This document shows positions 51,524-61,474 of a stretch of 64,000 nucleotides of DNA, in pieces. The translations under genes and the position numbers were made by a program. The DNA lies in assembly GCF_001005085.2 (NCBI RefSeq), contig NZ_LBMU02000023.1:310001-374000 (forward strand), written 5' to 3'. Each line of letters starts with the position of its first letter. Within the stretch, counting starts at the first letter, position 1. The notes beneath the pieces are model-generated. The model searched no databases. It saw only the letters and a list, made by a program, of their open reading frames with translations, and was not told the origin of the DNA. The stretch is from Streptomyces humi (GTDB lineage: Bacteria; Actinomycetota; Actinomycetes; Streptomycetales; Streptomycetaceae).

Positions 51524-52546
51524 ATGGCCATGCCGCTGCGCCAGTCGATCAAGGTCGCTACCTACTTGGCTGAACAGAAGCTCCGCAAGCGGGACAAGTT
51601 CCCGCTGATCGTGGAGCTGGAACCGCTCTTCGCGTGCAACCTGAAATGCGAGGGGTGCGGCAAGATCCAGCATCCGGCAGGGGTGTTGAAGCAGCGCATG
51701 CCGGTCGCGCAGGCCGTCGGGGCGGTGCTGGAGTCCGGTGCGCCGATGGTGTCCATCGCGGGCGGCGAACCACTGATGCACCCTCAGATCGACGAGATCG
51801 TGCGGCAGTTGGTGGCGCGACGGAAGTACGTCTTCCTGTGCACCAACGCGATGCTGCTCCGCAAGAAGATGGACAAGTTCACGCCGTCGCCGTACTTCGC
51901 GTTCGCGGTGCACATCGACGGGCTCCGCGAGCGGCATGACGAGTCGGTGGCCAAGGAGGGCGTGTTCGACGAGGCCGTGGCGGCCATCAAGGAGGCCAAG
52001 CGGCGCGGCTTCCGGGTGACCACCAACTCGACCTTCTTCAACACGGACACCCCGCAGACCATCGTCGAGGTGCTCAACTTCCTCAACGACGACCTCAAGG
52101 TCGACGAGATGATGATCTCGCCCGCCTACGCCTACGAGAAGGCTCCCGACCAGGAGCACTTCCTCGGCGTCGAGCAGACCCGCGAACTGTTCAAGAAGGC
52201 GTTCTCCGGCGGCAACCGGAAGAAGTGGCGGCTCAACCACTCCCCGCTCTTCCTGGACTTCCTGGAGGGCAAGGTCGACTTCCCGTGCACGGCCTGGGCG
52301 ATCCCGAACTACTCGCTCTTCGGCTGGCAGCGCCCCTGCTACCTGATGAGCGACGGGTACGTGCCGACGTACCGGGAACTCATCGAGAAGACCGACTGGG
52401 ACAAGTACGGCCGCGGCAAGGACCCGCGCTGCGCCAACTGCATGGCGCACTGCGGCTACGAGCCCACCGCCGTGCTCGCCACCATGGGGTCCCTGAAGGA
52501 GTCGCTGCGCGCGATGCGCGAGACGGTCTCCGGGAACCGGGAGTGA
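51524..52546 (+). CDS. hpnH: Adenosyl-hopene transferase HpnH (radical SAM)
   Basis: The 340-residue radical-SAM enzyme carries the cluster motif CNLKCEGC (about residues 37-44) and the SAM-binding [12 protein letters not shown]. HpnH adds a 5'-deoxyadenosyl radical to hopene, giving adenosylhopane, the first committed step of C35 hopanoids. ATG 51524 has GGAGGTGA five bases upstream. A C-terminal cysteine group (ARNC-type: [10 protein letters not shown]) may hold a second cluster. Confidence 0.96.
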   Translation: MAMPLRQSIKVATYLAEQKLRKRDKFPLIVELEPLFACNLKCEGCGKIQHPAGVLKQRMPVAQAVGAVLESGAPMVSIAGGEPLMHPQIDEIVRQLVARRKYVFLCTNAMLLRKKMDKFTPSPYFAFAVHIDGLRERHDESVAKEGVFDEAVAAIKEAKRRGFRVTTNSTFFNTDTPQTIVEVLNFLNDDLKVDEMMISPAYAYEKAPDQEHFLGVEQTRELFKKAFSGGNRKKWRLNHSPLFLDFLEGKVDFPCTAWAIPNYSLFGWQRPCYLMSDGYVPTYRELIEKTDWDKYGRGKDPRCANCMAHCGYEPTAVLATMGSLKESLRAMRETVSGNRE

Positions 52547-52550
52547 CGGC

Positions 52551-53708
52551 ATGACCGCAGTCTCCCTGGGCCTCCCGGAGGTCCCGGCCCGGCCGGTGGC
52601 CGAGCGCAGGGTGTCCCGGCAGATCCATGTCGGCAGGGTGCCGGTCGGCGGCGGCGCCCCGGTGTCCGTGCAGTCGATGACCACGACCCGCACCTCGGAC
52701 ATCGGCGCCACCCTCCAGCAGATCGCCGAGCTGACAGCGTCCGGCTGCCAGATCGTCCGGGTCGCCTGTCCCACGCAGGACGACGCGGACGCCCTCGCGA
52801 CCATCGCGCGGAAGTCGCAGATCCCGGTCATCGCGGACATCCACTTCCAGCCGAAGTACGTGTTCGCGGCGATCGAGGCCGGCTGTGCCGCGGTCCGCGT
52901 GAACCCGGGCAACATCAAGCAGTTCGACGACAAGGTCAAGGAGATCGCGAAGGCGGCCAGGGACCACGGCACGCCGATTCGCATCGGCGTCAACGCCGGC
53001 TCCCTGGACCGCCGGCTGCTCCAGAAGTACGGCAGGGCGACCCCCGAGGCGCTGGTCGAGTCGGCGCTGTGGGAGGCGTCCCTCTTCGAGGAGCACGACT
53101 TCCGGGACATCAAGATCTCCGTGAAGCACAACGACCCGGTCGTGATGATCGAGGCGTACCGGCAGCTCGCCGCCCAGTGCGACTACCCGCTGCACCTCGG
53201 CGTGACCGAGGCGGGCCCGGCCTTCCAGGGCACGGTCAAGTCGGCCGTCGCCTTCGGGGCGCTGCTCTCCCAGGGCATCGGCGACACCATCCGGGTGTCC
53301 CTGAGCGCCCCGCCGGCCGAGGAGGTCAAGGTCGGCATCCAGATCCTGGAGTCGCTGAACCTGCGGCAGCGCCGCCTGGAGATCGTCTCCTGCCCGTCCT
53401 GCGGCCGCGCCCAGGTCGACGTCTACAAGCTGGCGGACGAGGTGACGGCGGGCCTGGAGGGCATGGAGGTGCCGCTCCGGGTCGCCGTCATGGGGTGCGT
53501 GGTCAACGGCCCCGGCGAGGCCCGGGAGGCCGACCTCGGCGTCGCCTCCGGCAACGGCAAGGGGCAGATCTTCGTCAAGGGCGAGGTCATCAAGACCGTG
53601 CCCGAGTCGAAGATCGTGGAGACCCTCATCGAGGAAGCGATGAAGATCGCCGAGCAGATGGAGCAGGACGGCGCCGGGTCCGGAGCACCCGCCGTCACGG
53701 TGAGCTGA
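52551..53708 (+). CDS. ispG: 4-Hydroxy-3-methylbut-2-enyl diphosphate synthase (IspG/GcpE)
   Basis: The 385-residue iron-sulfur enzyme performs the penultimate MEP-pathway step. Visible are [31 protein letters not shown], and the cluster cysteines in [11 protein letters not shown] and [14 protein letters not shown]. Its start lies four bases after the hpnH stop. Having ispG within a hopanoid operon indicates that extra isoprenoid supply is provided for hopanoid synthesis; a second, housekeeping copy usually exists elsewhere in Streptomyces. Confidence 0.97.
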   Translation: MTAVSLGLPEVPARPVAERRVSRQIHVGRVPVGGGAPVSVQSMTTTRTSDIGATLQQIAELTASGCQIVRVACPTQDDADALATIARKSQIPVIADIHFQPKYVFAAIEAGCAAVRVNPGNIKQFDDKVKEIAKAARDHGTPIRIGVNAGSLDRRLLQKYGRATPEALVESALWEASLFEEHDFRDIKISVKHNDPVVMIEAYRQLAAQCDYPLHLGVTEAGPAFQGTVKSAVAFGALLSQGIGDTIRVSLSAPPAEEVKVGIQILESLNLRQRRLEIVSCPSCGRAQVDVYKLADEVTAGLEGMEVPLRVAVMGCVVNGPGEAREADLGVASGNGKGQIFVKGEVIKTVPESKIVETLIEEAMKIAEQMEQDGAGSGAPAVTVS

Positions 53709-53735
53709 ACAGCACGGACCGAGAGGGGGCCGAGC

Positions 53736-55733
53736 GTGACGATTCTGGAGACCATCCGGGGACCACGTGACCTGAAGGCGCTGTCCGAGGCGGAACTCGG
53801 CGAACTGTCCGAAGAAATACGCGAGTTCCTGGTGCACGCGGTCGCCAGGACCGGCGGCCACCTCGGGCCCAACCTGGGCGTCGTGGAGCTGACCGTCGCG
53901 CTGCACCGGGTCTTCGAGTCCCCGGCCGACCGCATCCTGTGGGACACCGGCCACCAGAGTTACGTCCACAAGCTGCTGACCGGCCGTCAGGACTTCTCCA
54001 AGCTGCGCGGGAAGGGCGGCCTGTCCGGATACCCCTCACGCGAGGAGTCCGAGCACGACGTCATCGAGAACAGCCACGCCTCCACCGCGCTCGGCTGGGC
54101 CGACGGTCTCGCGAAGGCCCGCCAGGTGCAGGGGGAGAAGGGCCATGTCGTCGCGGTCATCGGCGACGGCGCGCTGACCGGCGGAATGGCCTGGGAGGCG
54201 CTCAACAACATCGCGGCCGCCAAGGACCGGCCGCTGATCATCGTCGTCAACGACAACGAGCGGTCCTACGCCCCCACCATCGGCGGCCTCGCCAACCACC
54301 TGGCGACCCTGCGCACCACCGACGGCTACGAGCGGGTGCTGGCCTGGGGCAAGGGCGTGCTCCTGCGCACGCCGATCGTGGGCAACACCGTCTACGAGTC
54401 CCTGCACGGCGCCAAGAAGGGGTTCAAGGACGCCTTCGCCCCGCAGGGCATGTTCGAGGACCTGGGCCTCAAGTACGTCGGCCCGATCGACGGCCACGAC
54501 ATCAGGGCGGTCGAGTCGGCGCTGCGCCGCGCGAAACGTTTCCACGGCCCGGTGCTGGTGCACTGCCTCACCGAGAAGGGCCGCGGCTACGAGCCCGCGA
54601 TCGCCCACGAGGAGGACCACTTCCACACCGTCGGCGTGATGGACCCGCTCACCTGCGAGCCGCTCACGCCGTCCAGCGGTCCGTCCTGGACCTCGGTGTT
54701 CGGTGAGGAGATCGTCCGCATCGGCGAGGAGCGGGACGACGTCGTGGCGATCACCGCGGCCATGCTGCACCCGGTCGGCCTCGGCAGGTTCGCCGAGCGC
54801 TTCCCCGACCGGGTCTGGGACGTCGGCATCGCCGAGCAGCACGCGGCGGTCTCCGCGGCGGGGCTGGCGACCGGGGGACTGCACCCGGTCGTCGCCGTCT
54901 ACGCCACGTTCTTGAATCGCGCCTTCGACCAGTTGCTGATGGACGTGGCACTGCACCGCTGCGGGGTGACGTTCGTCCTGGACCGGGCGGGCGTCACGGG
55001 CGTCGACGGCGCGTCGCACAACGGGATGTGGGACATGTCGATCCTCCAGGTGGTCCCGGGTCTGCGGATCGCCGCCCCGCGCGACGCCGAACAGCTGCGC
55101 CTCCAGCTGCGCGAGGCCGTCGCCGTGGACGACGCGCCCACGCTGGTGCGGTTCCCGAAGGAGTCGGTGGGCCCGGAGATCCCGGCGGTCGACCGGGTCG
55201 GCGGGGTGGATGTGCTCCATCGCGACACGGACGCGCGGGTGCTGCTGGTCGCGGTCGGCGTGATGGCGCCGGTGTGCCTCCAGGCCGCCGAGCTGCTGGC
55301 TGCCCGTGGAATCAACTGCACGGTGGTGGACCCCCGTTGGGTCAAACCCGTGGATCCCGCGCTGCCGGTGCTGGCGGCGGACCACGAACTCGTGGCGGTC
55401 GTCGAGGACAACAGCAGGGCGGCCGGCGTCGGTGCGGCGGTGGCGCTGGCGCTCGGCGACGCCGACGTGGACGTACCGGTACGGCGGTTCGGGATTCCCG
55501 AGCAGTTCCTGGCGCATGCGAAGCGGGGGGAGGTGCTGGCCGACATCGGGCTCACGCCGGTGGAGATCGCGGGGCGGATCGGGGCAAGCCTCGCGGGGTG
55601 GGGGGCCGAAGGCGCCCACGGGGGTGCCGCGGGGATCCGTACGGCGGCTGCGGCGCCGTCCGGGCTGGTCGCGCAGTTCCCCGCGCCCCTACGGGGCGCT
55701 GACGCCGAGGGTGTTGACAAGGAGAGGCAATGA
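53736..55733 (+). CDS. dxs: 1-Deoxy-D-xylulose-5-phosphate synthase
   Basis: This 665-residue thiamine-diphosphate enzyme condenses pyruvate and glyceraldehyde 3-phosphate. It has the [16 protein letters not shown] cofactor motif, then DVGIAEQHA and [18 protein letters not shown], typical of Dxs. The C-terminal 45 residues ([11 protein letters not shown] to the end) are atypical: the last 25 or so are encoded by a dispersed hairpin repeat read in frame. GTG 53736 follows GAGAGGGGG. The stop overlaps the hpnO ATG (ATGA). Confidence 0.96.
   Translation: MTILETIRGPRDLKALSEAELGELSEEIREFLVHAVARTGGHLGPNLGVVELTVALHRVFESPADRILWDTGHQSYVHKLLTGRQDFSKLRGKGGLSGYPSREESEHDVIENSHASTALGWADGLAKARQVQGEKGHVVAVIGDGALTGGMAWEALNNIAAAKDRPLIIVVNDNERSYAPTIGGLANHLATLRTTDGYERVLAWGKGVLLRTPIVGNTVYESLHGAKKGFKDAFAPQGMFEDLGLKYVGPIDGHDIRAVESALRRAKRFHGPVLVHCLTEKGRGYEPAIAHEEDHFHTVGVMDPLTCEPLTPSSGPSWTSVFGEEIVRIGEERDDVVAITAAMLHPVGLGRFAERFPDRVWDVGIAEQHAAVSAAGLATGGLHPVVAVYATFLNRAFDQLLMDVALHRCGVTFVLDRAGVTGVDGASHNGMWDMSILQVVPGLRIAAPRDAEQLRLQLREAVAVDDAPTLVRFPKESVGPEIPAVDRVGGVDVLHRDTDARVLLVAVGVMAPVCLQAAELLAARGINCTVVDPRWVKPVDPALPVLAADHELVAVVEDNSRAAGVGAAVALALGDADVDVPVRRFGIPEQFLAHAKRGEVLADIGLTPVEIAGRIGASLAGWGAEGAHGGAAGIRTAAAAPSGLVAQFPAPLRGADAEGVDKERQ
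55663..55699 (-). repeat. Dispersed hairpin element, copy 3, inside dxs coding sequence
   Basis: The inverse strand reads GCGCCCC-GTA-GGGGCGC followed by GGGGAACTGCGCGACCAGCC, the same structure as the element at 21813-21864. Here it forms part of the last codons of dxs (protein segment [14 protein letters not shown]). The 7-bp stem spans 55683-55699. Confidence 0.75.
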
Positions 55734-57115
55734 GTACGGAGTTCGACCTCGGGGCGCTGCTCGCCGAGCGTGGTGGTGAGCGGTACGAACTGCACGGCAA
55801 GTACCTGAACCACCAGCTCCCGCGCATGCTGCACACCATCGGCTTCGACAAGGTCTACGAGCGGGCCGAGGGCGCCCACTTCTGGGACGCGGAGGGCAAC
55901 GACTACCTGGACATGCTCGCCGGGTTCGGAGTGATGGGCCTGGGCCGGCACCACCCGGTCGTCCGCAAGGCCCTGCACGACGTCCTGGACGCGCAGCTCG
56001 CCGACCTCACCCGGTTCGACTGCCAGCCGCTGCCCGGCCTGCTCGCCGAACGGCTCCTCGCGCACAGCCCGCACCTGGACCGGGTGTTCTTCGGCAACAG
56101 CGGCACGGAAGCCGTCGAGACCGCCCTGAAGTTCGCCCGGTTCGCCACCGGCAGACCGCGGGTCCTCTACTGCGACCACGCCTTCCACGGCCTGACCACG
56201 GGCTCCCTGTCGGTCAACGGCGAGAGCGGCTTCCGGGACGGCTTCGCCCCCCTGCTGCCCGACACCGCCGTACCCCTCGGCGACCTGGACGCGCTCGCCC
56301 GGGAACTGAGGAAGGGCGACGTCGCCGCCCTGATCGTCGAACCGATCCAGGGCAAGGGGGTGCACGAGGCCCCGCCCGGCTATCTGCGCGCCGCCCAGGA
56401 GCTGCTGCGCAGGCACAAGGCGCTGCTGATCGCCGACGAGGTGCAGACCGGCCTGGGGCGCACCGGCGACTTCTACGCCTACCAGCACGAGGAGGGCGTG
56501 GAGCCGGACCTGGTGTGCGTGGCGAAGGCGCTGTCCGGCGGGTACGTCCCGGTCGGCGCCACCCTCGGCAAGGACTGGATCTTCAAGAAGGTCTACTCGT
56601 CCATGGACCGCGTCCTGGTCCACTCGGCGAGCTTCGGTGCCAACGCGCAGGCGATGGCCGCCGGGCTCGCCGTCCTCGCCGTCATGGAGAACGACCGGAT
56701 CGTCGCCAACGCGCGGGCGACGGGGGAACTGCTCAAGTCCCGGCTCGCCGCACTGACCGACAAGTACGAACTGCTCGCCGACGTGCGCGGCCGGGGCCTG
56801 ATGATCGGCATCGAGTTCGGCCGGCCCGGCTCGCTGAAGCTGCGCAGCCGCTGGACCATGCTCCAGGCCGCCCGCAAGGGCCTCTTCGCACAGATGGTCG
56901 TCGTACCGCTGCTGCAACGGCACCGGATCCTCACCCAGGTCTCCGGCGACCACCTGGAGGTGATCAAGCTCATCCCGCCGCTGATCGTCGACGAGACGGA
57001 CGTGGACCGCTTCGTGGACGCCTTCACGGACGTCATGGACGACGCCCACAGCGGCGGCGGCCTGATGTGGGACTTCGGGAGGACGCTCATCAAGCAGGCG
57101 GTGGCCAACCGCTAG
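55730..57115 (+). CDS. hpnO: Hopanoid aminotransferase HpnO-like (class III, aminobacteriohopanetriol synthase)
   Basis: The 461-residue PLP enzyme is an acetylornithine/class III aminotransferase-type protein. Hallmarks are [50 protein letters not shown] and the Schiff-base lysine in [10 protein letters not shown]. Within this operon it most probably converts ribosylhopane to aminobacteriohopanetriol. ATG 55730 overlaps the dxs stop, with GGAGAGG upstream. It is the last biosynthetic gene of the cluster. Confidence 0.88.
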   Translation: MSTEFDLGALLAERGGERYELHGKYLNHQLPRMLHTIGFDKVYERAEGAHFWDAEGNDYLDMLAGFGVMGLGRHHPVVRKALHDVLDAQLADLTRFDCQPLPGLLAERLLAHSPHLDRVFFGNSGTEAVETALKFARFATGRPRVLYCDHAFHGLTTGSLSVNGESGFRDGFAPLLPDTAVPLGDLDALARELRKGDVAALIVEPIQGKGVHEAPPGYLRAAQELLRRHKALLIADEVQTGLGRTGDFYAYQHEEGVEPDLVCVAKALSGGYVPVGATLGKDWIFKKVYSSMDRVLVHSASFGANAQAMAAGLAVLAVMENDRIVANARATGELLKSRLAALTDKYELLADVRGRGLMIGIEFGRPGSLKLRSRWTMLQAARKGLFAQMVVVPLLQRHRILTQVSGDHLEVIKLIPPLIVDETDVDRFVDAFTDVMDDAHSGGGLMWDFGRTLIKQAVANR

Positions 57116-57118
57116 CTT

Positions 57119-57135
57119 TTTGTCTCTGAGGCAAA
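57119..57135. promoter_or_regulatory. XRE/cupin operator, site 1
   Basis: TTTGTC-TCTGA-GGCAAA is an inverted repeat with one mismatched pair, centred 48 bp upstream of the regulator start. It belongs to a pair with 57139-57155. Confidence 0.6.
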
Positions 57136-57138
57136 GAA

Positions 57139-57155
57139 ATTGCCGCTGAGGCAAA
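57139..57155. promoter_or_regulatory. XRE/cupin operator, site 2
   Basis: ATTGCC-GCTGA-GGCAAA contains the perfect inverted repeat TTGCC/GGCAA with a 5-bp centre. Its centre is 20 bp, about two turns, from site 1. Confidence 0.65.
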
Positions 57156-57174
57156 TCTGCGGCTGAATGGAGGC

Positions 57175-57798
57175 ATGAACGCCTCCGAGAACGAGCGGGC
57201 GGGCGGGCCGGTCGAGGACCTGCCCGTCGTCGCCCCGCAGCTGCGGTCCCTGCGCCGCCGTGCCGGTCTCACCCTGGAGGCCGCGGCCCGCGACGCCGGA
57301 CTGTCGGCCGCCCATCTCTCCCGGCTGGAGACCGGGCAGCGCCAGCCCTCGCTGCCCATGCTGCTCGCACTCGCGCGTGTCTACGGTACGACGGTTTCCG
57401 AGCTGCTGGGCGAGACGGCCGCCGACCGTGACGCGATCGTGCGCGCCGGCGACATGGAGCCGACCCGGGCCGGCGGCTGGACGTACTGGCCGGCCGGGGC
57501 CCCCGGCCGCGGGATGCAGTCGCTGCGCGTCCGGGTGCCGTACGGCTCGCAGGGCGACATCGTGCGCGTGCACCCCGGCGAGGAGTGGCTGTACGTCCTG
57601 CGCGGGCGGCTCCGGCTCCGCCTCGGCGACAGCGCGCACGTGCTCGCCCCCGGCGACAGCGCGCACTTCGACTCGCTGACCCCGCACCGGCTCGCCGCCG
57701 AGGACCACGACGGCGTCGAGCTCCTGTTCGTCCACACCCTGTTGCAGAGTCCCACGGCCGCCCTGTGCCTGGGACCGATCACTGGAGAGCTGCCGTGA
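57175..57798 (+). CDS. XRE family regulator with C-terminal cupin domain
   Basis: The 207-residue protein has an N-terminal helix-turn-helix (LRSLRRRAGLTLEAAARDAGLSAAHLSRLETGQRQPSLPMLLALA, about residues 23-67) and a cupin domain from about 110 (VHPGEEWLYVLRGRLRLRLG, PGDSAHFDSLTPHRL) with metal-binding His residues. These proteins sense small molecules and repress adjacent genes. Two palindromes immediately upstream fit autoregulation. It directly follows hpnO and may link metabolite state to hopanoid synthesis; GGAGG precedes ATG 57175. Confidence 0.9.
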   Translation: MNASENERAGGPVEDLPVVAPQLRSLRRRAGLTLEAAARDAGLSAAHLSRLETGQRQPSLPMLLALARVYGTTVSELLGETAADRDAIVRAGDMEPTRAGGWTYWPAGAPGRGMQSLRVRVPYGSQGDIVRVHPGEEWLYVLRGRLRLRLGDSAHVLAPGDSAHFDSLTPHRLAAEDHDGVELLFVHTLLQSPTAALCLGPITGELP

Positions 57799-57917
57799 GC
57801 AATCTGGAGGAGAAGTTCCCCCGGGCCCTGTGGGTCCGGCTCATCATCTACATCGCCGTCGGGCACGTCTTCGCCGCGTTCCTGTTCCTGCTGTTCGAAC
57901 TCGGCGGCAAGGGCTGA
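57795..57917 (+). CDS. Small membrane protein, DUF6126-like
   Basis: The 40-residue protein has one strong transmembrane helix (about residues 14-35, LWVRLIIYIAVGHVFAAFLFLLF) flanked by charged residues. GTG 57795 overlaps the stop of the XRE regulator (GTGA), so the two are coupled. I recall that this small family (DUF6126) sits next to XRE/cupin genes in Streptomyces. Function is unknown; it might tether or modulate the regulator at the membrane. Confidence 0.75.
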   Translation: MSNLEEKFPRALWVRLIIYIAVGHVFAAFLFLLFELGGKG

Positions 57918-57944
57918 GCCCACGCCCGGACCCGGCCCGCGGCC

Positions 57945-58742
57945 TCAGCCGAGCAGGCGCTCGCGCAGCCGCTCCCGGGTCCGCGCGGTGAGCCCGAGCC
58001 CCTGCGCCAGGTAGGTGTCGACGTCGCCCCACGTCTCCTCGATGCTCTCGAAGGCCGCCGTCAGGTACTCCGCGCGGGCGTCGAAGAGCGGGCTGAGCAG
58101 CTCCATCACCTCGGGGCTGTAGACGCTGTCGCCGCTGCCGCTGCGCTTCACCTTGTAGCGGCGGTGCTTGGCGTTGGACTCCAGGTAGTCCGCGAGGATC
58201 GCGTCCCGCTCCACGCCCACCGCGAGCAGCGTCACCGCGACGGAGACGCCCGCCCGGTCCTTGCCGGCCGCGCAGTGCATCAGCGCCGGGACGCTGTCCT
58301 CCGCGATGGCGTGCAGCACGCGCGCGTGCTCGTCGGTGCGCTCCCTCACGATCGTGCGGTACGAGCTGACCATCCGGCCCGCGGCCCTGCCGTCGCCGAG
58401 GAGCCCGCGCAACTGCTCGATGTCGCCCTCGCGGACCATCGTCCAGAACTCGGCACCGTGCGCCGGGTCGGTCAACGGCAGGTTCACGTTCCGCACGCCC
58501 GGCAGCTCGACGTCGGGGCCCTCCAGCTTCTGGTCGGCCGCGTTGCGGAAGTCGAAGATCGTGTGCAGGCCGAGGGAGGCGAGGAACTCCGCGTCCTGCT
58601 CGGTCGCGTGCGCCAGGTGCCCGCTGCGGAACAGCACGCCGTACCGCACCCGCCGCCCGTCCACGGTCGGCAGGCCGCCCACGTCACGGAAGTTGCGCAC
58701 ACCGGCCAGCTCGGGCTCGGTGGACGGGACCTGCTGCGTCAC
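57945..58742 (-). CDS. Protein tyrosine/serine phosphatase (PTP3-like)
   Basis: This 265-residue protein shows the phosphatase loop HCAAGKDRAG with catalytic Cys157 and Arg163 and a general FRDVGGL start. The GKDR P-loop is typical of the actinobacterial and Legionella-type tyrosine/phosphoinositide phosphatases (MptpB-like). It lacks a signal peptide. GTG 58742 has GGGAGGAG upstream at good spacing; the longer frame adds unrelated sequence. It is convergent with the cluster's small membrane gene and divergent from the alpha-galactosidase. Confidence 0.9.
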   Translation of the reverse strand: MTQQVPSTEPELAGVRNFRDVGGLPTVDGRRVRYGVLFRSGHLAHATEQDAEFLASLGLHTIFDFRNAADQKLEGPDVELPGVRNVNLPLTDPAHGAEFWTMVREGDIEQLRGLLGDGRAAGRMVSSYRTIVRERTDEHARVLHAIAEDSVPALMHCAAGKDRAGVSVAVTLLAVGVERDAILADYLESNAKHRRYKVKRSGSGDSVYSPEVMELLSPLFDARAEYLTAAFESIEETWGDVDTYLAQGLGLTARTRERLRERLLG

Positions 58743-58917
58743 GGGGACTCCTCCCGGCCGGTCCCGTCGGCGCGGCTCGTCGACGGGCACTGCGTCGACC
58801 ATACGACATCGGTTTCCACGGGCAATGAGTTGTCCACAGGCGTTGCCTCCGGAGCCCGCGGCCCTTGATGATGTTCGTGCTTGAGCGGATCTGTTGGCAC
58901 CTGTGTGAGGTTTCTCG

Positions 58918-61002
58918 ATGGTGGACATCGCCGAAAACGGTCGTACCTGGCTCCTGTCGGGCCCTGGCAGCAGCTACGCGCTGCATCTCACGGAGGCCGA
59001 CGAACTCCTTCACCTGCACTGGGGGCCCAGGATCCGGCTCGCGGACGCCGAAGCCCTCACTGTCCGGCCGCTGCCCGACTACTGGCCCTTCGAGTCCCCG
59101 CTCGACGGCCGTGAGGAGTACCCCGTAGAGGGCGGCCCCCGCTTCGTGCGCCCGGCGCTGTCGGTGCGCACCGAGAAGCGCCGCGGCACCGAGTGGACCT
59201 TCGAGTCGTACGAGACCGGCGGCGACGGCGGTGACGAGGAACTGCGGCTCCGCTTCCGGGACGACGAGATCGTCATCACCCTGCACTACCGGATGCGCGG
59301 CGACGTCGTCGAGCGCTGGGTGACCGTCGGCAACGAAGGGCCCGCGCGCGTGGAGCTGCTGCGCGCCGACCCGGCCACCTGGACGCTGCCGGACCGCGAG
59401 GGCTGGCGCCTCTCCCAGCTGCACGGCCGCTGGGCCGCCGAGTCCCGGCTGGTCAGCGCCCCGCTCACCTACGGTGAGAAGGTCATCGGCAGCCGCCGCG
59501 GCCACACCGGCCATCAGCACCTGCCCTGGGTCGCCCTGGACACCGACGCCACCGAGGAGCACGGGGAGGTCTGGGGCTGTGCCCTCGGCTGGTCCGGCTC
59601 CTGGCGGATCGCCGTCGCCCAACTCCCGGACGCGCGCGTGCAGATCACCGGCGGCGCCGGCTACGACGACTCGGGCCTGCTGATGCTGGCCGAGGGCGAG
59701 TCGTACACCAGCCCCGTCTTCGCCGCCCTCTGGTCCGACGGCGGTTTCGGCGGGGCCAGCCGCGCCTGGCACGCCTACCAGCGGGCGTACGTCATCCCGG
59801 AGGCCGACCGGGACCGGCCGGTGCTGTTCAACTCCTGGGAGGCCACCACCTTCGACATCTCCGAGGAGCAGCAGGCCACCCTCGCCCGGCGGGCCGCCGC
59901 GATCGGCGTCGAACTCTTCGTGGTGGACGACGGCTGGTTCGGCGCCCGCACCAGCGACCACGCCGGCCTCGGCGACTGGACGCCCAACCCGGACCGCTTC
60001 CCGAAGGGCCTGAAGCCCCTCGGCGACTACGTGCACGCCCTGGGTATGCAGTTCGGCATCTGGGTGGAGCCCGAGATGGTCAACGCGGACAGCGACCTGT
60101 ACCGCGCGCACCCCGACTGGGTGCAGTACCAGCAGGGGCGGAAGCGGACGGAACTGCGCAACCAGCTCGTCCTCAACCTCGCCCGCGAGGACGTCCAGGA
60201 GTACCTCTGGGAGCAGCTCGACGCCCTGCTGTCCAGCGCCCCGATCGACTACGTCAAGTGGGACTTCAACCGCTGCTTCACCGACGCGGGCTGGCCCGGC
60301 GAGCCCTACCCGCAACGCCTGTGGGTGGACCACGTGCGCGGGCTGTACGCCCTGCTCGACCGGATCCGCGCGGCCCATCCGACCGTCGCCATCGAGTCCT
60401 GCTCCGGCGGTGGCGGCCGGATCGACCTCGGCGTCATGAGCCGCACCGACGAGGTGTGGACCTCCGACAACACCGACCCGCTGGACCGGCTCGCCATCCA
60501 GCACGGCTTCAGTCAGATCCACCCCGCCCGGGTGATGTCCGCCTGGGTCACCGACAGCCCGAACCACCAGCTCAACGACCGGGTCAGCAGCCTGCGGTTC
60601 CGGTTCGTCAGTTCCATGGCGGGAGCGCTCGGGGTGGGCGGCGACCTCTCGAAGTGGACCGAGGAGGAGCTCGCCGAGGCCGGCCGCTGGGTGGAGCTGT
60701 ACAAGGAGATCCGGCCGCTGGTGCAGCGCGGCGACCAGTTCCGGCTGCGGCCGCCGACGGGCGGGCTCAGCGCGGTGCAGTACACCCTGGGCGAGGAGAT
60801 TGTCGTCCTCGCCTGGCTCCAGGCGCAGAGCTACGGCGAACCCGCGCCCGCGCTGCGGCTGCGGGGCCTCGACCCGACGGCGTCGTACGAATGCCGCGAA
60901 ACGGGCGAAGTGTACCGGGGTGCCGTCCTGTTGCACCACGGGCTGCGCACCGGCCTCAAGGGTGACCTGGATGCGACGGTCATCCGATTCCGCCGCATCT
61001 GA
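58918..61002 (+). CDS. Alpha-galactosidase (GH36)
   Basis: The 694-residue enzyme has the N-terminal beta-sandwich and GH36 barrel. The nucleophile Asp449 lies in DYVKWDFNR and the acid/base Asp517 in WTSDNTD; WWVEPEMVN and FVVDDGWFG are also family motifs. It hydrolyses terminal alpha-galactosides such as melibiose or raffinose-type sugars. No signal peptide is present, so it acts in the cytoplasm. GTGAGG precedes ATG 58918. No transporter gene is adjacent. Confidence 0.94.
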   Translation: MVDIAENGRTWLLSGPGSSYALHLTEADELLHLHWGPRIRLADAEALTVRPLPDYWPFESPLDGREEYPVEGGPRFVRPALSVRTEKRRGTEWTFESYETGGDGGDEELRLRFRDDEIVITLHYRMRGDVVERWVTVGNEGPARVELLRADPATWTLPDREGWRLSQLHGRWAAESRLVSAPLTYGEKVIGSRRGHTGHQHLPWVALDTDATEEHGEVWGCALGWSGSWRIAVAQLPDARVQITGGAGYDDSGLLMLAEGESYTSPVFAALWSDGGFGGASRAWHAYQRAYVIPEADRDRPVLFNSWEATTFDISEEQQATLARRAAAIGVELFVVDDGWFGARTSDHAGLGDWTPNPDRFPKGLKPLGDYVHALGMQFGIWVEPEMVNADSDLYRAHPDWVQYQQGRKRTELRNQLVLNLAREDVQEYLWEQLDALLSSAPIDYVKWDFNRCFTDAGWPGEPYPQRLWVDHVRGLYALLDRIRAAHPTVAIESCSGGGGRIDLGVMSRTDEVWTSDNTDPLDRLAIQHGFSQIHPARVMSAWVTDSPNHQLNDRVSSLRFRFVSSMAGALGVGGDLSKWTEEELAEAGRWVELYKEIRPLVQRGDQFRLRPPTGGLSAVQYTLGEEIVVLAWLQAQSYGEPAPALRLRGLDPTASYECRETGEVYRGAVLLHHGLRTGLKGDLDATVIRFRRI

Positions 61003-61282
61003 TCCGTCTGACCGAATTGGCCCGTTAATCACAACTCGCTCTGGAATAAGGGGACGTGGCGTGACGTGCGTGAGGAGCGTCATATTCGTGACCGTCCGTC
61101 GCGCGTCATGTCCACGTAATTCCGGTGCTTTTCCAGGGGAGTCGGCGGAACGGGAAAGATCGGAATCCACGGAGGGTGACGGGGAATTCCCGTAACGGAT
61201 CACGGGGCGGCGGGGCGGCGGGAACCGTTCGCTTGTCCGCGCGCGTCCTGCTCGCTTACGTTCGCCACGCATCCGGGCGGAA
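61003..61282. other. Intergenic stretch before the riboswitch
   Basis: No credible gene is seen. A promoter-like pair TTGTCC (61233-61238) and TACGTT (61257-61262), spaced 18 bp, lies just before the c-di-AMP riboswitch. The imperfect palindrome ACGGGGAATTCCCGT occurs near 61179-61193. Base composition is less GC-rich than the surrounding coding DNA. Confidence 0.55.
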
Positions 61283-61457
61283 CGCCTAATCCTGCCGCCG
61301 CCCGGAATCCCCACACACTCACCCGTGCCCGGCAGGAGCGGGGGACCCACCAGGTACGACCGCCTGTTCCGGTTCCCGGGACGGCCAGGGGTGCAGCGAC
61401 GCAGCGATGCGTGGCCGGGCAGCTCCAGCCCGAACCCGACAGCTCACCTCGCAGGCG
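61283..61457 (+). promoter_or_regulatory. ydaO/yuaA-type c-di-AMP riboswitch
   Basis: The conserved elements occur in order: CGCCTAATCCTGCC at the 5' side, GGCAGGAGCGGGGGACCCA (61331-61349), GGGGTGCAGC, and the 3' block CAGCCCGAACCCGACAGCT (61426-61444) followed by CACCTCGCAGGCG. P1 can form between CGCCT (61283-61287) and AGGCG (61453-61457). It ends 17 bp before the start codon of the M23 peptidase. In Streptomyces such switches typically precede cell-wall hydrolase genes and turn them off when c-di-AMP is high. Confidence 0.9.
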
Positions 61458-61474
61458 CCGGAGAGGAACGCGCC

